Shown here piece by piece: positions 1-11,720 of a stretch of 64,000 nucleotides of DNA (positions are counted from its first letter, which is position 1; each line of letters begins with the position of its first letter). The notes under the pieces are model-generated. The model was given only the letters and a program-made list of their open reading frames with translations, was not told the origin of the DNA and searched no databases. The translations under genes and the position numbers were made by a program. The stretch covers positions 4,836,001 to 4,900,000 of the forward strand of contig PUFA01000081.1 of NCBI GenBank assembly GCA_003508835.1, read 5' to 3'. This DNA comes from Eonycteris spelaea. Its lineage: Eukaryota; Chordata; Mammalia; Chiroptera; Pteropodidae.

Positions 1-138
1 AGGAAGACAGAAATCACCTCCAGGAGGTGGGCAAATATTCAATATCTGACACCATTCTTCTCTCCTTCCCTCTTCCTTTCTTTTTTCCATTTTTCATCCA
101 CTTCCCAAACATCCATAGAACACCTAAAGATTTCTATT

Positions 139-368
139 TTGTAGTGGTTAGAAGTCAGATGTACCTCAGTTTAAGACCTAGCTCTGCCCATTATAGAAAT
201 CTGTAAGTCACTTATCTTCATAATGGTTCCATTTTCTTATTTATAAAATAGAAAAAATACTAGTTCTTTCCTAAAAAGGCCTTTGTGTAAAATAAATGAT
301 ATAATCTAATGCGTAAAATTGCTTAGCTTGGTACTCATCATAAATTATCAATAAACATTAACTGCTCT
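139..368 (+). repeat. MIR SINE, near full length
   Basis: The segment opens with gtagtggttaga, the MIR head. It continues through a diverged core (gacctagctctgccc, then the 'aagtcactt' and 'ttcttatttataaaat' blocks) to a tail with 'caataaacatta'. The order matches the tRNA-derived MIR consensus on the plus strand. It is old, heavily diverged and inert. Confidence 0.65.
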
Positions 369-430
369 AACAATTATTACCTGATGATCTTAATAATAAA
401 AATAATAATAATAGTTTTTATTACTTCTAT

Positions 431-1655
431 TTAAATTTATTCAACAAATATTTACTGAATATCTACTGGTTGTCAAGCTTGATTATGAATGCCAGCAGTG
501 TACAAGATTGATCTAGAACTTTACATTCAAGAGAAATAGGCAGATAATAAATAACCACATGGTACTGGACATACATCAGTGAAAAACAAAGTCCTTTCAT
601 TTTTTTTTTCTCGTGCCTCTTTATTTTCATGAACTACTAACTGAAATTCAGGATTTTGTTTGATTATAAATGCCAACAGTGAACCATACTAGTAAGAGCA
701 GTTCCAGTGACTTTGTAACCAGTAAAAGCCACAGATAATTTTATATCACAGTGCAGCTCTTGCAAATACTACAAAATATCATTTACGTGGGCATCACTAC
801 TTTGAAATTTATGAGAGTTATTTGATACAGCAATGAATTTTGTTAAAGTCCTTTAAATTTTGATATTTAAATTATAGTGAAGACCTAGATGTCTTAAAAC
901 AGGGTGAATAGGGATGAGATGATGACAAATGCTTGATTATATTTCAAGTGGAACCGATAGGACTTATCAGTAGGACGTACTAATTACTTGATATGTCATT
1001 GGACTGACATTCAGTATGACTCAGAAGTTTTTATTGTGAAAAACTAGTTAGATGCTGATAATTTTTACTGAAGTGTGAGGAACAGGTTTAGACTGTGGAG
1101 TGAAAATTAAGAAACATTAAAAATCTTATGCCTACAATAGAACCAAGTGGAAGAGCTGAGTGGACATTTGGACATACAAATCTAGCACTAAGAGGAGAGG
1201 TCAATGATAGAGATCTAATTTTGAGAAATTGTGAGTGTATAAATGGTCTGTAATGCTGTGAGATGGAATATAATCACTTTAGCCGAGAAAACACCAGAGG
1301 ATTGATCTGATGAAATATTTAGAAGTCTAGAATTGGAGATAGATTCAGTAAAATGAACTCAGAAGTCACTGAAGAGGTAGAAAGAAAACCAGGAAATACT
1401 GTGTCACAGAGACCAAGTTTTTAAAAAGTATTTCAAGAAGCAGGGATAATGAACTGAAAATCAAGTAAGATGAAGGCTAAGAATTGACCATTAGATTTAG
1501 AATCATAGAGGTCATCATTTTGGTGGAATGTGAGGCCAAAATCTGAATAAAGTAAGTTCAAGGAAGAATGGGAAGAGAGAAATTGGAGAAAGTGAGTAGA
1601 AAACTCAATAGAGTATCAGAATGAAGATAAGAGAAACAGTTGTCAGTGTTTTGAG
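431..1655 (-). repeat. L2 LINE, antisense, with an unrecognised gap
   Basis: Positions 431-560 read as the reverse complement of the L2 3' end (ttcaacaaatatttactga, then tagaactttacattcaagag). Positions 880-1655 read as the antisense L2 body: gtggaagagctgagtggaca, gaattgaccattagattta and gaagaatgggaagagagaaa are typical of L2 ORF2 read backwards. The order fits one minus-strand L2 with a poorly recognisable stretch at 560-880. No open frame survives. Confidence 0.6.
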
Positions 1656-2091
1656 GGGTCTAGGGAAGCATTTTCAGTAAGTTTTTACATTCACTTCCCA
1701 GTCTATTACTCTCATTTTTATTCTTCCTACTTTTCTAATTCCTCCCACTGCTCTCACCCCTATTCTTCCTCTTTTTCTCCTGAGCAAAACTGTTGCTGCT
1801 CTGGACGATATCAGGCTAATGATGCAAATATGAAACTACTTAGCCTGTCTCTCAAAGAGCTTATTGTTAGATCTAGACCATGTGAGTGGTATCATAGGGT
1901 CTACTGCTCTAGGGCAGGCTCACAGAGGCATTAGCAGAGGTGGTCAGACAGGTTCCCCAAAAGTTGCAGCCAGGGAATTGTCTCAATATAGAGGAATACT
2001 TGCTTCCTGGCCTATTAAATAGACTCTTGCTTAGATGTAATCAGCAGATCTTTCTTTCTCTTGAAGAAAACAAAACAAAAAAAGACTTATT

Positions 2092-2405
2092 TTTCATTTA
2101 TTTATTCTCTGAATGTTTAGTGATTGCCATCTTTGTGTGCATCGCTATTACTGTTTTTCAGTAATCAGTAGTGAATAATCATTGTTCTCATGAAATTTCT
2201 ACTAGTAAGGGAAGATCAGCAATGAGCAAGTAAAGAAAAATTAAGGGGAGGGAAAGAGAGGGGTGTGTGTTGGATATTATTTTTCATGGGATGGTTGGAA
2301 ACCCTCTCTGAGGAGGAGCTATTTGGACAAGAGATGAATGAAGTGAGGTCCTGAGCCATGATGATTTGGAAGAAAAGTATTCTAGAAAGAAAGAACAACA
2401 ATGTT
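2092..2405 (-). repeat. Second antisense L2 3' region
   Basis: After a tttatttattctctgaatg start, the sequence follows the antisense L2 3' region: gcaatgagcaagtaa, gggatggttggaaaccctc, tgaggaggagctatttgg and gaatgaagtgaggtcctgagc. It repeats the 3' part already present at 431-560, so it is a separate insertion. Between 1655 and 2092 I recognise only a pyrimidine-rich stretch at about 1690-1780. Confidence 0.6.
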
Positions 2406-2944
2406 TCTTTAAGCTTGAGGTAGGACGTCAGTCTTATTACTATCAAAGAATCTCATGTGAACTGTTTGAGTTGAAATTATGCCTATGTTGTTCTTTATAA
2501 AGTTCCTTTGATACTTTTTAAAAGATTATTTTTAAAAGATTATATAATCTTTGAAACAAAAGGCTAATTCCTGGGGCACTAGTATAACCTCCCTTCTAGT
2601 GGATAAGTCATCTTGACAGTTTTCCTGTCAGATGGCTTCCTTATAGACCCTATGATAAGCATTCAGCTGGCCACCTCTCAGGTCAGCCCACTTCATTATT
2701 GGAAAATGTAATCTCAACATACCTCTGAACCTCTGGACATTTGTGGAGGTAAAGCAACAAAAGAATGTCAAGACTTTTTCTCAACGCTGCTTTTCTCGCC
2801 AGTTATCATGCATGACCCAAACCATCTTTCTCATGTGACATTCCTAATTCTGTCTTCAGCATTAGTGGAGTCACATTTCACCTCTCCCTTTCAAGTGCCA
2901 TTAGTTCCTAGACCATCTTCTCTTCTATTGATATTGTCCTAGGA

Positions 2945-3230
2945 ACCAGACAGAATTATCTGGTTGTAAGCAACATAATAAAACTATCATTAATGTAAAT
3001 ATAAAGAAATATATTGGAACCAATAGGAGTAAAGTAGCTGATAAGAATCTGTAGTTTAGTCAGAGTCATCCACTTCTTACTGGCCCTGTTATTGAAATAA
3101 ATAAATTTAAACATATCTCCAGTCCTTGTCATACTTAACTTCAAGGCAAAATCTAGGAGAGAGGGTCCAGTTGGGCCTACTGGGTTCCTGGCCCATAGCC
3201 AGGTGATAGCCGTATAATATGAAAACAAGC
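2945..3230. repeat. Ancient dispersed repeat, class uncertain
   Basis: Motifs such as ttgtaagcaacataataaaa, aaagaaatatattggaacca, catatctccagtccttgtca and ctaggagagagggtccagtt recall an old mammalian repeat that starts 'ttgcaagcaacagaaacc' and has similar blocks. Comparable text is seen near 5.66-5.92 kb and 58.26-58.69 kb. I cannot name the family by eye. A run of 15 A follows at 3234-3248. Confidence 0.35.
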
Positions 3231-3249
3231 TGGAAAAAAAAAAAAAAAG

Positions 3250-4790
3250 GAAAGAAAGAAAAAGGAGTCTCTAGAAGTCATATCATCCCCATAGATGGAA
3301 GAGAGACATCTATATTTATTGCCCCACCAACACTTTCCTTTTCCCATAGACATTAAGATGCAATTAGATATGGAGACTGAATCCTGGATACTGAGGTAGC
3401 ATTTTCCAGGTTTCTGTTTCTATTTTTCGCACTTTCTCCACCATCCCTGACTGTGCTATCTGGTGAATATCCCAGCAACAGCATTTCTTGCTTAGACACC
3501 TGCAGTGATTCCAGAATTAAGTGTACCGTGCAGGGCAATCATAAGCTAGATTTGCTCATAGTTGCCCAATCTCGGACTCCCTGGTGTACTATGTATAATA
3601 AGGGAAGAAAAAAGTAGAGAGAAAAAATTAAACTATGAGAGTAATTTCAAATCAAATGTTTTTCTTTGATTCATTTTACTATTTGAGTATATAAATATAT
3701 TTTAATATATATATTTTAACTGACTCGTGTAGTTTACATTTTTGGTTCAAAATTCCATATTATTTTTTATAACAATGGACTATCAGAAAAGAAAATCTTC
3801 AACTAATATAAAGTAACATTGGAATTGCAGTACATAGGGAATTATTTCAATGTGGTATATCTAGTAAATTCAGTATTATACAGTTTGTCAAACTCCAAAA
3901 ACTTAAATTCTTGTCATCATAACATTAGATAAAAATTATTGATACAAGTCTCTTCAGGAAATTTTACTTAGAAATATTTACTAAAAACCACATATGTTAA
4001 TGATAAACTCTTTTAAAGCTCTATTAAAAAGTTTAAAATTTCAGTTTTGCCATCTAGCTTTCTAAATGTATATTCTAATATCACCATTTGTATTATTTAT
4101 TTGTCATTGTCAATTAATTTTTTTATTCTCAATGTATTTTCTCAGTATTTACAAATTCAATTTTGATTTTAAAGTAGTTTAAATTCTCCAGTATTTGGAA
4201 ATATAGTCTTACTTTAATGTCAAAGAGGAAAACTTGACTTTCACTAATATGAATGTTAATTTTTCTTCATCTTACTATTATTTATGTTATCTAGAAAGTT
4301 CATTGGCTGAGGATCATCATTATCTATTTTAGAATTAAAGAAATGGGTAGAGGGATCTTATATAATTTTATACTTAGAGGTAGCTTCACACTGAGGGCAA
4401 AGTACTGGAACTGGCATCTAAAATATGAACTTTTTCCCTTTAAGAAAAGAAGCCACACATGGGTTTAAGTGGAGAAACATTCTTCCTGAATATCTAACAG
4501 TAGCATAGGTGAAGTCTTTATTCCTATGCCTGTTATATTGTAATATTTTCAGAACAGAGAAATTATATACCTAATTTAGCCAATAGCCTAAACAAACATT
4601 TTGGGTAATAACTGTTACTGTATTTCAGCGTTAGAATTTTACACCCTCACCCCACCCCAGCTAGGGAACAAATGAATAATCCAGTAATTAACAGGAAATG
4701 TTTTCTCTAAAATGCCAAATTGGTACAAAGCCACCTCCCTTACTCTTCCCCAGCCATGCCTCCACCCAAATGAGGAGATGGTTTTAGTGT
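3250..4790. other. AT-rich sequence without a recognised feature
   Basis: I see no gene, RNA gene or named repeat here. The stretch has A/T runs, short AT alternations near 3690-3720 and a brief C-rich patch (caccccaccccag) near 4650. Old unrecognised repeat fragments may be present. Confidence 0.5.
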
Positions 4791-4799
4791 CATATAGAC

Positions 4800-4890
4800 T
4801 GAGTTTCATTCCAAGGCAGCCTGAAGAGACCTGGGACTCCAGCCCAGAAACCTGGACTCTCAGCTTGCTATTCTAACCACTAGACCATGT
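4800..4890 (-). repeat. MIR-like SINE fragment, antisense
   Basis: Read on the minus strand the segment gives acatggtctagtggttagaa, then gagagtccaggtttctgggc and ggagtcccaggtctctt. This matches the tRNA-like head of MIR-family SINEs. It ends at the SINE head, with no recognisable tail. Confidence 0.45.
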
Positions 4891-5654
4891 ACACCAAATC
4901 CCTGCATTTTCTAAGCCAATTCCAGGGCAGCCACTATTAACAAACAGATGTCACTTGATGGCACTGACATCTATCAGAGAAAATGATTCTGCTTGAAGCA
5001 GTCCCTGGGCAGTGCAAAAGTCACCACTATAAGCACTGTCCCAGGATTTCTTCTTACTGCTTAATTATTAACAAAAGCTCATGTTGCCTTGGCATTTATC
5101 TGGCTTTAAGAAGCGAGTTAAATTTGACTATTTGTGTTTAAATGAAATCTCTTGTAAATCATGATGACCCTTGTATTTTATTTCAGTTATTATGAAATAA
5201 GGTAAACTTTGCCCAGTTGATTGGAGCAGAAACTCATTATACTTTAAATGAAGTGATAAAAGATAGAATAGTATTTTAACAACAGACAGCATGGCTCATT
5301 GTATTTTAGTATTCACTATCCTTTAGAAATAGAACCTTCAAAAAGTGATTTTGTTTTCAATCAATCAAAATCTTTTCTTCTCAGCATTCTAAACAAAAAT
5401 AATATAGCAGCTGTCTTTTATTATTATTATTATTGCTCAAATAAGAAACACCATCCCTAATAAGTGTAATTTGCATTAGCTACACAGAGTAAGAATTCAG
5501 TTTGGAAACTTGTAAGTTTCTTTCCTGTGCAGCCTGTGACACACTATTTCTGATAAGTATACTGTGATGATAGCTTCATGGCCATATTTAGATTGAAGAT
5601 CAACATAGTTTTTCACACATCCCTGGATGTGCCTTTGCAGAGTGCCATTTTGTG

Positions 5655-5925
5655 GTTAGATAACAGTCCTTTGGCTCCAAATAACAGTGATTAATTCTTA
5701 CTAGCTTAAGGGAAATGTTGAATTTATTGCAAGGATATTTGCTTATGTAATAGCATTTGAGGCAGACTAGGACCAGTAACCTCTGAAAAGAAAGGTCAAA
5801 CCAGATCAGGCACTTTAGCAGTGGTTCCTATGAATCTTCTTTCTAGAATTCCTGAGAGAATCTGCTTAATTAAAGCCTGATACTCACACTTAGGTCAGGA
5901 TCACGGTGGCAGGTTTTTTGTTTTT
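5655..5925. repeat. Ancient dispersed repeat, class uncertain
   Basis: The blocks tggctccaaataacagtgat, actagcttaagggaaatgtt and gaatttattgcaaggatatt resemble the repeat class also noted at 2945-3230 and 58255-58690. There is no coding content. The family is not resolved by eye. Confidence 0.35.
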
Positions 5926-6024
5926 TGTTTTTTGGTGTGAGGGAGGGGGATCATTTTGAGCTAAGTAATCAACCCAAGAATGCCTCCTGTACTGGACCTT
6001 TTTAATTTCTCAACATATGAAGCA

Positions 6025-6085
6025 CCTATAAAATTCTTTGCACAGTGCCTGGTATGTTGTAAATACACAATTAATTTTTAATTAT
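6025..6085 (+). repeat. MIR 3' end fragment
   Basis: The text cacagtgcctggtatgttgt followed by aaatacacaattaat matches the MIR tail (agtgcctggcacatagtaag, then ctcaataaat) on the plus strand. Only the last 60 bases or so are recognisable. Confidence 0.5.
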
Positions 6086-7468
6086 TATTTTGGTGATTGC
6101 TATATCATTTTCATTGCTGTGATTATTATGTGCTCCATTCAAATATATTTTTGTTGACATGATCCAAGTATCCCATGCAACACAAAACATTTATTTGCCT
6201 TTTTTTCCAATGTGAGAAAATACAGAGTTATACCAGAGACTGCATTCAGAAGTTCTGTTATAGAGTGAGTACTGAGGGGTAATGGGCAGCTACTCATGGT
6301 AGGATTTCATCTTATCTTGATATTGAGCATATAATGGACACATCTCCAATATAATCACCTCTACATTACCTATGTAAAGTAAAGGAAGAAAAGAATAAGT
6401 ACAGGAAATAAAATGTGTTTGCATTTGTATATGTGCATAAATATGCACAGATACATCTTTTTTCTAAATGTGTGTGTGTGTATATCCAGAGGCTTTATAA
6501 ACTGCTCATCGAGCCATACCTTGAATTCAGGACTTCACCACCACACACCTCTGCCAAGACCCTTTCTACTTCTCCTTTGCCTTTTATCAGCATTTCAACG
6601 GTTGAATTTTTACCCCCAGGAGTTTTACTCAATCAAAGCTCTCCTTCTTTAGAGAATTTTGTTTGTATAGGTGTGGTATTATTTCCTGAAAGGCTTTCTC
6701 TCTGAGGGTGAAAGTACAGGAGTATCACAGGTTTCCCCTCATCTTCTGTCCTATACCTCAGGGCATCCGTTTATAGATTTTATCTCTGTTAGTAAATATT
6801 GTTCATTCCAGTTAGCACTGTAACTCCGGCTCTTTGCCCACCTAACCCCCAAGAGTAATTAAGAACTAAGGTAGCCTGTTGGAACTCCCAGCTTCAACTT
6901 AGTGTTTCTATGAAGGGATTGCTTAGTGAAAGCATTATTCACATGAGTCCTTAAACTTCCAGACCGACAACAACAACAAAAGCAAAAAACAGAAAATTGG
7001 ATGTGTGATAATGTGAAGCACTGTAAAAACTTTATCACTGAGTAAGATGTATAGAGTTAATTATCTGAGCTTTGAAAAGTGAATAAGGAAGTAGAAGATA
7101 GCAATGAAGGTAGGTAGAATTACAGGTAAAACTATAAGTTAGTTTCATCTTATATAACATTTTTTATTCTTGTACTGTTGTTATGTGGTTATTGTCTTAG
7201 GGAAGAGGGTCTATTGTTGTATATCCTCTTTTGACAGAGACATGATAGACAGGGTTTGGGGCAGTGATTAGCACATTTTAACAGAGAGAATAGAAAAATA
7301 GAGACATCTCTTTGTCAATCATTAAACTATTATGCCACCCCAATCTAAACGCTGAGGAGCTAAACATGAATAAGACATAATAGTTTCCTCAAGGGGTTCA
7401 GTGTCTGGATGGAAGGAAAACATTTTTAACACCTGTTAAAATATTAAAAATATAGATGGATATAGGGT

Positions 7469-7643
7469 AATGGTTTTCAACCTTTAGTCTGCATCAGAAT
7501 CACCTAAAAGTCTTGTTAAAACTCATTGCTCGGCCCCATCCCTAGAATTTCTGATTTAGTAGGTTTGGGGTAGAGCCGGAGCATTTGTATTTCTAACTTG
7601 TCCCTAGGCATTGCTTGTCTGAGGACCAAGTTCTGAGAACCAA
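7469..7643 (+). mobile_element. MER5A hAT-Charlie MITE
   Basis: This is a near-complete copy. It starts taatggttttcaacctttag, runs through gcatcagaatcacctaaaag, cggccccatccctagaattt and gatttagtaggtttggggta, and ends ttctgagaacca. That is the MER5A order with both terminal inverted repeats still recognisable. It is a non-autonomous fossil with no transposase. Confidence 0.75.
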
Positions 7644-8309
7644 TGACACGGGAATCTGTGAAGGTATGATGGAGGACTGTTCTCTCCACTCCACAGTATT
7701 ATTAGGGCTCTTAATTATAAAAAGCAGGTTTTACCATTTAAGTAGAAACAGTCAATTAAATAGATATTGGGTGGTTCATCTGGAAACACCTTGGAGGCCA
7801 ATTTTCCAGGAATGATGACCCACACCATTCCAAGCAAGTGGCCTATTGACTCAAAGAGCAGCAAGGCCTGAGCAAGGGATACTGACTGTAGTTTCAGAAC
7901 TGCCAGGAACGTCACTTTGCTGCAGTTAGAATTTTGTCAAGATTGATGCCACTTCTTAAAACTACAATTATCCCCGAATGCAGATTGTTATCCCAAGTCT
8001 TCTGTTTGGAGGCTTTTTCCTCAACTTGTTTAATTTGGAAGCAAATTGCCAGAGTTGAATATGATCAGTGGATTCTTGTCACATACATTAGATGTGAAAG
8101 CAGCTGGAAAGGTGACACTGACAAGCCTTGACATATCTTCATACATAGCAAGATTATGCAAAAGGGACTGAGCATACAGAACACATGTCCACTACAGGGA
8201 AGTTTTATAGATATTTGGCTGCTTCCACTTAGAAGAAAAAGATGAGTGGTCTGTCTTATAAACTGGGAGTTGTGAGAAAAAGAATGAGCTACAAAGAAAA
8301 TCCTTAAAA

Positions 8310-8552
8310 GACCTACATACACGGCCCTAAGTGATCTGGTCTCAACATCTATTTCCAACCTCATCTTGCCTTTCATTTCTTTTTGGTCATTCAACTCCAG
8401 ACATGTCAGCTGTCCTTCAGAGTCTTGTATATGCTGAAGCACATCTTGTATAATGTTATTCCTGTTGCCTGGAGCAGTTGTCTGTCCTCTTTATTTCTGT
8501 TTAGTTAATGCTCAGCTCTCAGCTCAATGGTTACTTCCTCTTGTGACCCTCC
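8310..8552 (+). repeat. L2 LINE 3' region, part 1 of a split copy
   Basis: The text cacggccctaagtgatctgg, ccaacctcatcttgcc, gttgcctggagcag and caatggttacttcctcttgt follows the L2 3' region (ggccctccacgatctggccc, cctctgcctggaa, aatgtcacctcctcc). It breaks off at the LTR starting near 8565 and resumes at 8965, so the LTR entered an existing L2. Confidence 0.65.
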
Positions 8553-8564
8553 CAATCTACTTCA

Positions 8565-8963
8565 CTGCCATAACCACAGACTGGGTGACATAATCAACAG
8601 AAATTTATTGTCTCACAGTTCTGGAGGCAAGAATCTGAAATCAAGGTGTTGGCAGTGCCGATTCCTTCTGAGGACTGTGAGGGAAGGATCTGTCTCAAGC
8701 GCCTCTCCATAGTTTGCTGACAGTTGTCTTCTTCCCATGTCTCCTCACATAGTCTTTCCTGTATGTGTATCTGTCACTGTGTTGAAATTTCTTCTTTCTA
8801 TAAGGATTCCAGTCATATTGGATTAGAACACACCACATTGACCTCATTTTAACTTGATCACCTCAATAAAGATTCTGTCTCCAAATAATGTCACATTCTA
8901 AGGAACTGGGGGGTTAGAATTACAAACTATCTTTATTTGGGGAACATTTTTCAACCCATAACA
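8565..8963 (-). mobile_element. MLT1-type MaLR solo LTR, antisense
   Basis: On the plus strand the copy reads accacagactgggtgacat, cagaaatttattgtctcaca, gttctggaggcaagaa, ataaggattccagtcatatt and ttttcaacccataaca, which is the reverse complement of the MLT1A/B-like LTR (start tgttatgggttga). The 5' LTR terminus at 8963 looks intact and the other end is slightly truncated. No internal retroviral sequence flanks it. It lies inside an L2. Confidence 0.75.
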
Positions 8964-8964
8964 A

Positions 8965-9130
8965 TAGGTTTCATAGCATCATAAATTTTTAATTTTAGAG
9001 TATATTACAGTTATAACATTACTGTTATTTATGCAGTGATGTGATTGCCTAGCCCCACTCCTAGATGATATGCCCGAGGAGGCAAGATCAGCACCCTAGA
9101 GGTGTCAGAATGAATGTGTTAAATAAACAA
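8965..9130 (+). repeat. L2 LINE 3' end, part 2 of the split copy
   Basis: This continues the L2 interrupted by the LTR: gtgattgcctagccccactc, gaggaggcaagatcagc, then gaatgaatgtgttaaataaa. That corresponds to the L2 3' UTR (cccccactagactgtaagct, ggcagggac) and its terminal tgaatgaatgaa repeats. Confidence 0.55.
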
Positions 9131-9139
9131 AAGGTAAGA

Positions 9140-10395
9140 GTACTGAATAACAGTCTAAATTGGTGTTTGTCATGTGGGCCATGAGATACAGAAGCATGAC
9201 TTGTTGTGAACTCTGATTTAGAAATGGGAACACCACCTCCTCCCTTAACACCAGCACCAAGTGAATGCCAAGTGCATCACATGTTTACTGGGTGAGGGTT
9301 ATGTGCAGTCAGGAAACTTCACGGTTTAAAGCATTCTCTCTACAGCTTCCCCTAGGAAAATAATACATCAGCAATGAAGTGAAAACAGCATGCAGTGTTC
9401 CCATGCACTTATTTCCTGGCTGCAGAAGTAGGTTTAGAATACATTCTCACTGGAAATATATGTGTCTTTCAGCACTTATGTGGGAAAAGGACTTCCATGC
9501 TGGTATTTGAAATTGTCAATGTGTTCCATTTCCACACACATTCTTTTAGTGCAGGATTTAAAAAATAATACAATGTCAGTAAGACATAAGTTGTTGAATA
9601 CCAGAGGACTTGACAAAAGAATATATGAAATGTCCTCTGGGATTAGAAATGGCAGATCTATACTTTTTTTAAAAAAAGTAACAAAAATAAGAGCTAAATC
9701 TGGGGGAAAAATAGCAAAGTGATGTGTAGACACTTAAAATTTTTTAAATAAAATAACTGCTCACATTCCCCTTTCACTTAAATGTCAGCTATAGTATTCT
9801 AAAGATAAATGAACTAGATGATTTTTCAGTAATATTTCTATGACATTGTGGACTTAATTCAGACAATAGCAACTTCAGTAATCTTTGTTGATTTTAAAAA
9901 GCTGAGCTTCTCTATTTATTCTCTCAAGATGCTTTGAAAACAATGCTCACATCTTTGTAGCTCACAATCCCCAGGATATCGTGAAAGTCAATACATAGTC
10001 TTCGATCACACATTAAGTAATTTAATGTACACATTTATCCCAAAATTGAATCATTGGACATTGTATCAATGACAATAAACCTAATTTTTGATGTTCTATT
10101 TTGGAAAAGAACACATTCTGGGTAGGGTATTTGGTGGCATAATAATAAACATTTAGAGTTGTACTTGAAAACAGATACTAAATTTGAAGGATTGCGGTCA
10201 GTGGTACCAACAGACTAAATTGTAAAAAATGATGTATGAGTAAATAATGGATTTTTAAAGACATATATTGATTCTCTAATAGAGGCAGATGTTATGCTCT
10301 ATGTCAGTCCCACTCTTAAGAAAATAATTTTTTACCAGGGGAGGATAATTATATATATTTCTGTGCCATAATAATAACAAACACACATACATATA
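9140..10395. other. Unassigned AT-rich sequence
   Basis: I recognise no gene or named repeat in this stretch. Open frames of about 85 codons exist on both strands near 9.46-9.73 kb but overlap each other and resemble no protein I know. An 18-base palindrome of T and A runs (actttttttaaaaaaagt) lies at about 9662-9679. Confidence 0.45.
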
Positions 10396-10399
10396 TATC

Positions 10400-10530
10400 T
10401 TGTTATCCTCAAAACAGTCTTCTAAGGTAGGTACTATTAATTTCTTCATCCTCCATATGAAGTTACTGGAGTATAGTAAATTGCCAAGGGCATGGAGCTA
10501 AGACATGACAGGCCCATATTTGAACATTGT
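10400..10530 (-). repeat. MIR SINE, antisense
   Basis: The text aaggtaggtactattaattt, ttcatcctccatatga, aaattgccaagggcatggag and ctaagacatgacaggcccat corresponds to the reversed MIR core (gaggtaggtactattatc, cccattttacagatgagg, cttgcccaaggtcacac). Confidence 0.6.
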
Positions 10531-10719
10531 CACTCTTCCTAAATCTTTTCGTAATCACAATGCCTCCCAAAGCTGTGACTGTGTACCTCAAGAATATAGC
10601 CAACTGTATTCAAATTAATTATCAGTTATCTTGCCCTTATTAGTCACAATCTTCATGGAATCAACCACTTATCTCCGTCGTTATTGGCACTACCTGGTTC
10701 AGATTAATGAAATCTCATA

Positions 10720-11380
10720 TAACGCTGGACCATTACAACTGACCACAGCAAAAGCTTCCCAGCTATTTTTTCCACCAACTCTCTTACTCCAATCCATCCT
10801 CCATATGGTGGTCATATGGGCATTGCATACATCATTCTTTCCTAAACCTGTCCAATATTACCATTTCACATTGGATGAGGACCAAAATCCTCAACATGTT
10901 TACAAAGCTCTAAATGATATAGCCCCTGCCTGTCTCAACATGGTTTCTTATGCCCTGATCTATGTGGCCTTTTCTGTTCCTCAAACCTACTGTGATACTC
11001 TACACTTATAATTTAAACATATTTTACTCCTCTGCCTGGATTACTCTCCCCAGCTACCCCCAGCACCATGCACCATGCATTTGCCAAGTAAATTTCTACC
11101 CATCCTTCTCACCTTGGCTTAAATTTCACTATCTATGAAAGTCTAACTTCTTACCCCAGTTAATACAGGTCTTCCTTTAATCAGTTGACTTAGTAACTTA
11201 TACTTTGTAAGTGTTTATCTCAATAGCTATTAAATCATTATTTTTGTCTTTGACTGTCTCTTTTAAAATGTAAACTCATGAAAATATGATTTTTTTCTCT
11301 TTTGTTTCTTCTATAACCCTTGTGCCCAATATGAAATCTTGCATGATTAAATTGCTGAATTTCTGTTGAGTGACCAGAGA
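10720..11380 (+). repeat. L2 LINE 3' region, long copy
   Basis: The blocks ttactccaatccatcctcca, gatatagcccctgcctgtct, tctgcctggattactctccc, ctacccatccttctcacctt and ttgtgcccaatatga run in L2 order from the end of ORF2 into the 3' UTR. An accidental 126-codon open frame at 10631-11011 overlaps it but is not a gene. A reversed L2 follows directly downstream. Confidence 0.7.
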
Positions 11381-11394
11381 AAAAGAAATATTTC

Positions 11395-11720
11395 TATTGA
11401 GACAGGCAGAAAAACTACATTGAGAAGGTGGCATTTAGTCTCCATTTTGAAGGGTGACTAGGATCTAAATAAGGAGCAGGTAAAATAAATCACATGATAA
11501 TCTTAGTGATGAAAAATACAATGTTCATAGCTGGTAAATATCATAGATTTATTCAAATACAGGATGAAAAATAAGAAGTATTAGAAGACAATTTATAAAA
11601 GTTAAGCTAGGCAAAATTGGGAAGCAAGGAGTCATACATTTGTTCTTTAAATAATGAAAAATCACTAAAAAATATTATTGATGGAGTGATAACAGTGATT
11701 TAGGAAGGATTATTTGATAG
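11395..11720 (-). repeat. L2 LINE fragment, antisense
   Basis: The text cattgagaaggtggcattta, tgaagggtgactaggatcta and aataaggagcagg, then gatggagtgataacagtg, fits the antisense L2 3' region (gaggaggtgacatttgagc, gagacctgaatgaag). It faces the plus-strand L2 that ends just upstream, so the two copies converge tail to tail. Confidence 0.45.

Noticed and set aside
4800..4890. Possible tRNA gene on the minus strand (gtctagtggttaga)
   Set aside because: The A-box-like word is part of a MIR-type SINE head. The rest does not fold as a cloverleaf, and no B box with proper spacing is seen.
8065..8442. 125-codon minus-strand open frame
   Set aside because: It overlaps an L2 fragment on the opposite strand and shows no protein family motif.
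10631..11011. 126-codon plus-strand open frame
   Set aside because: Most of it lies within the L2 3' region and it has no recognised domain.
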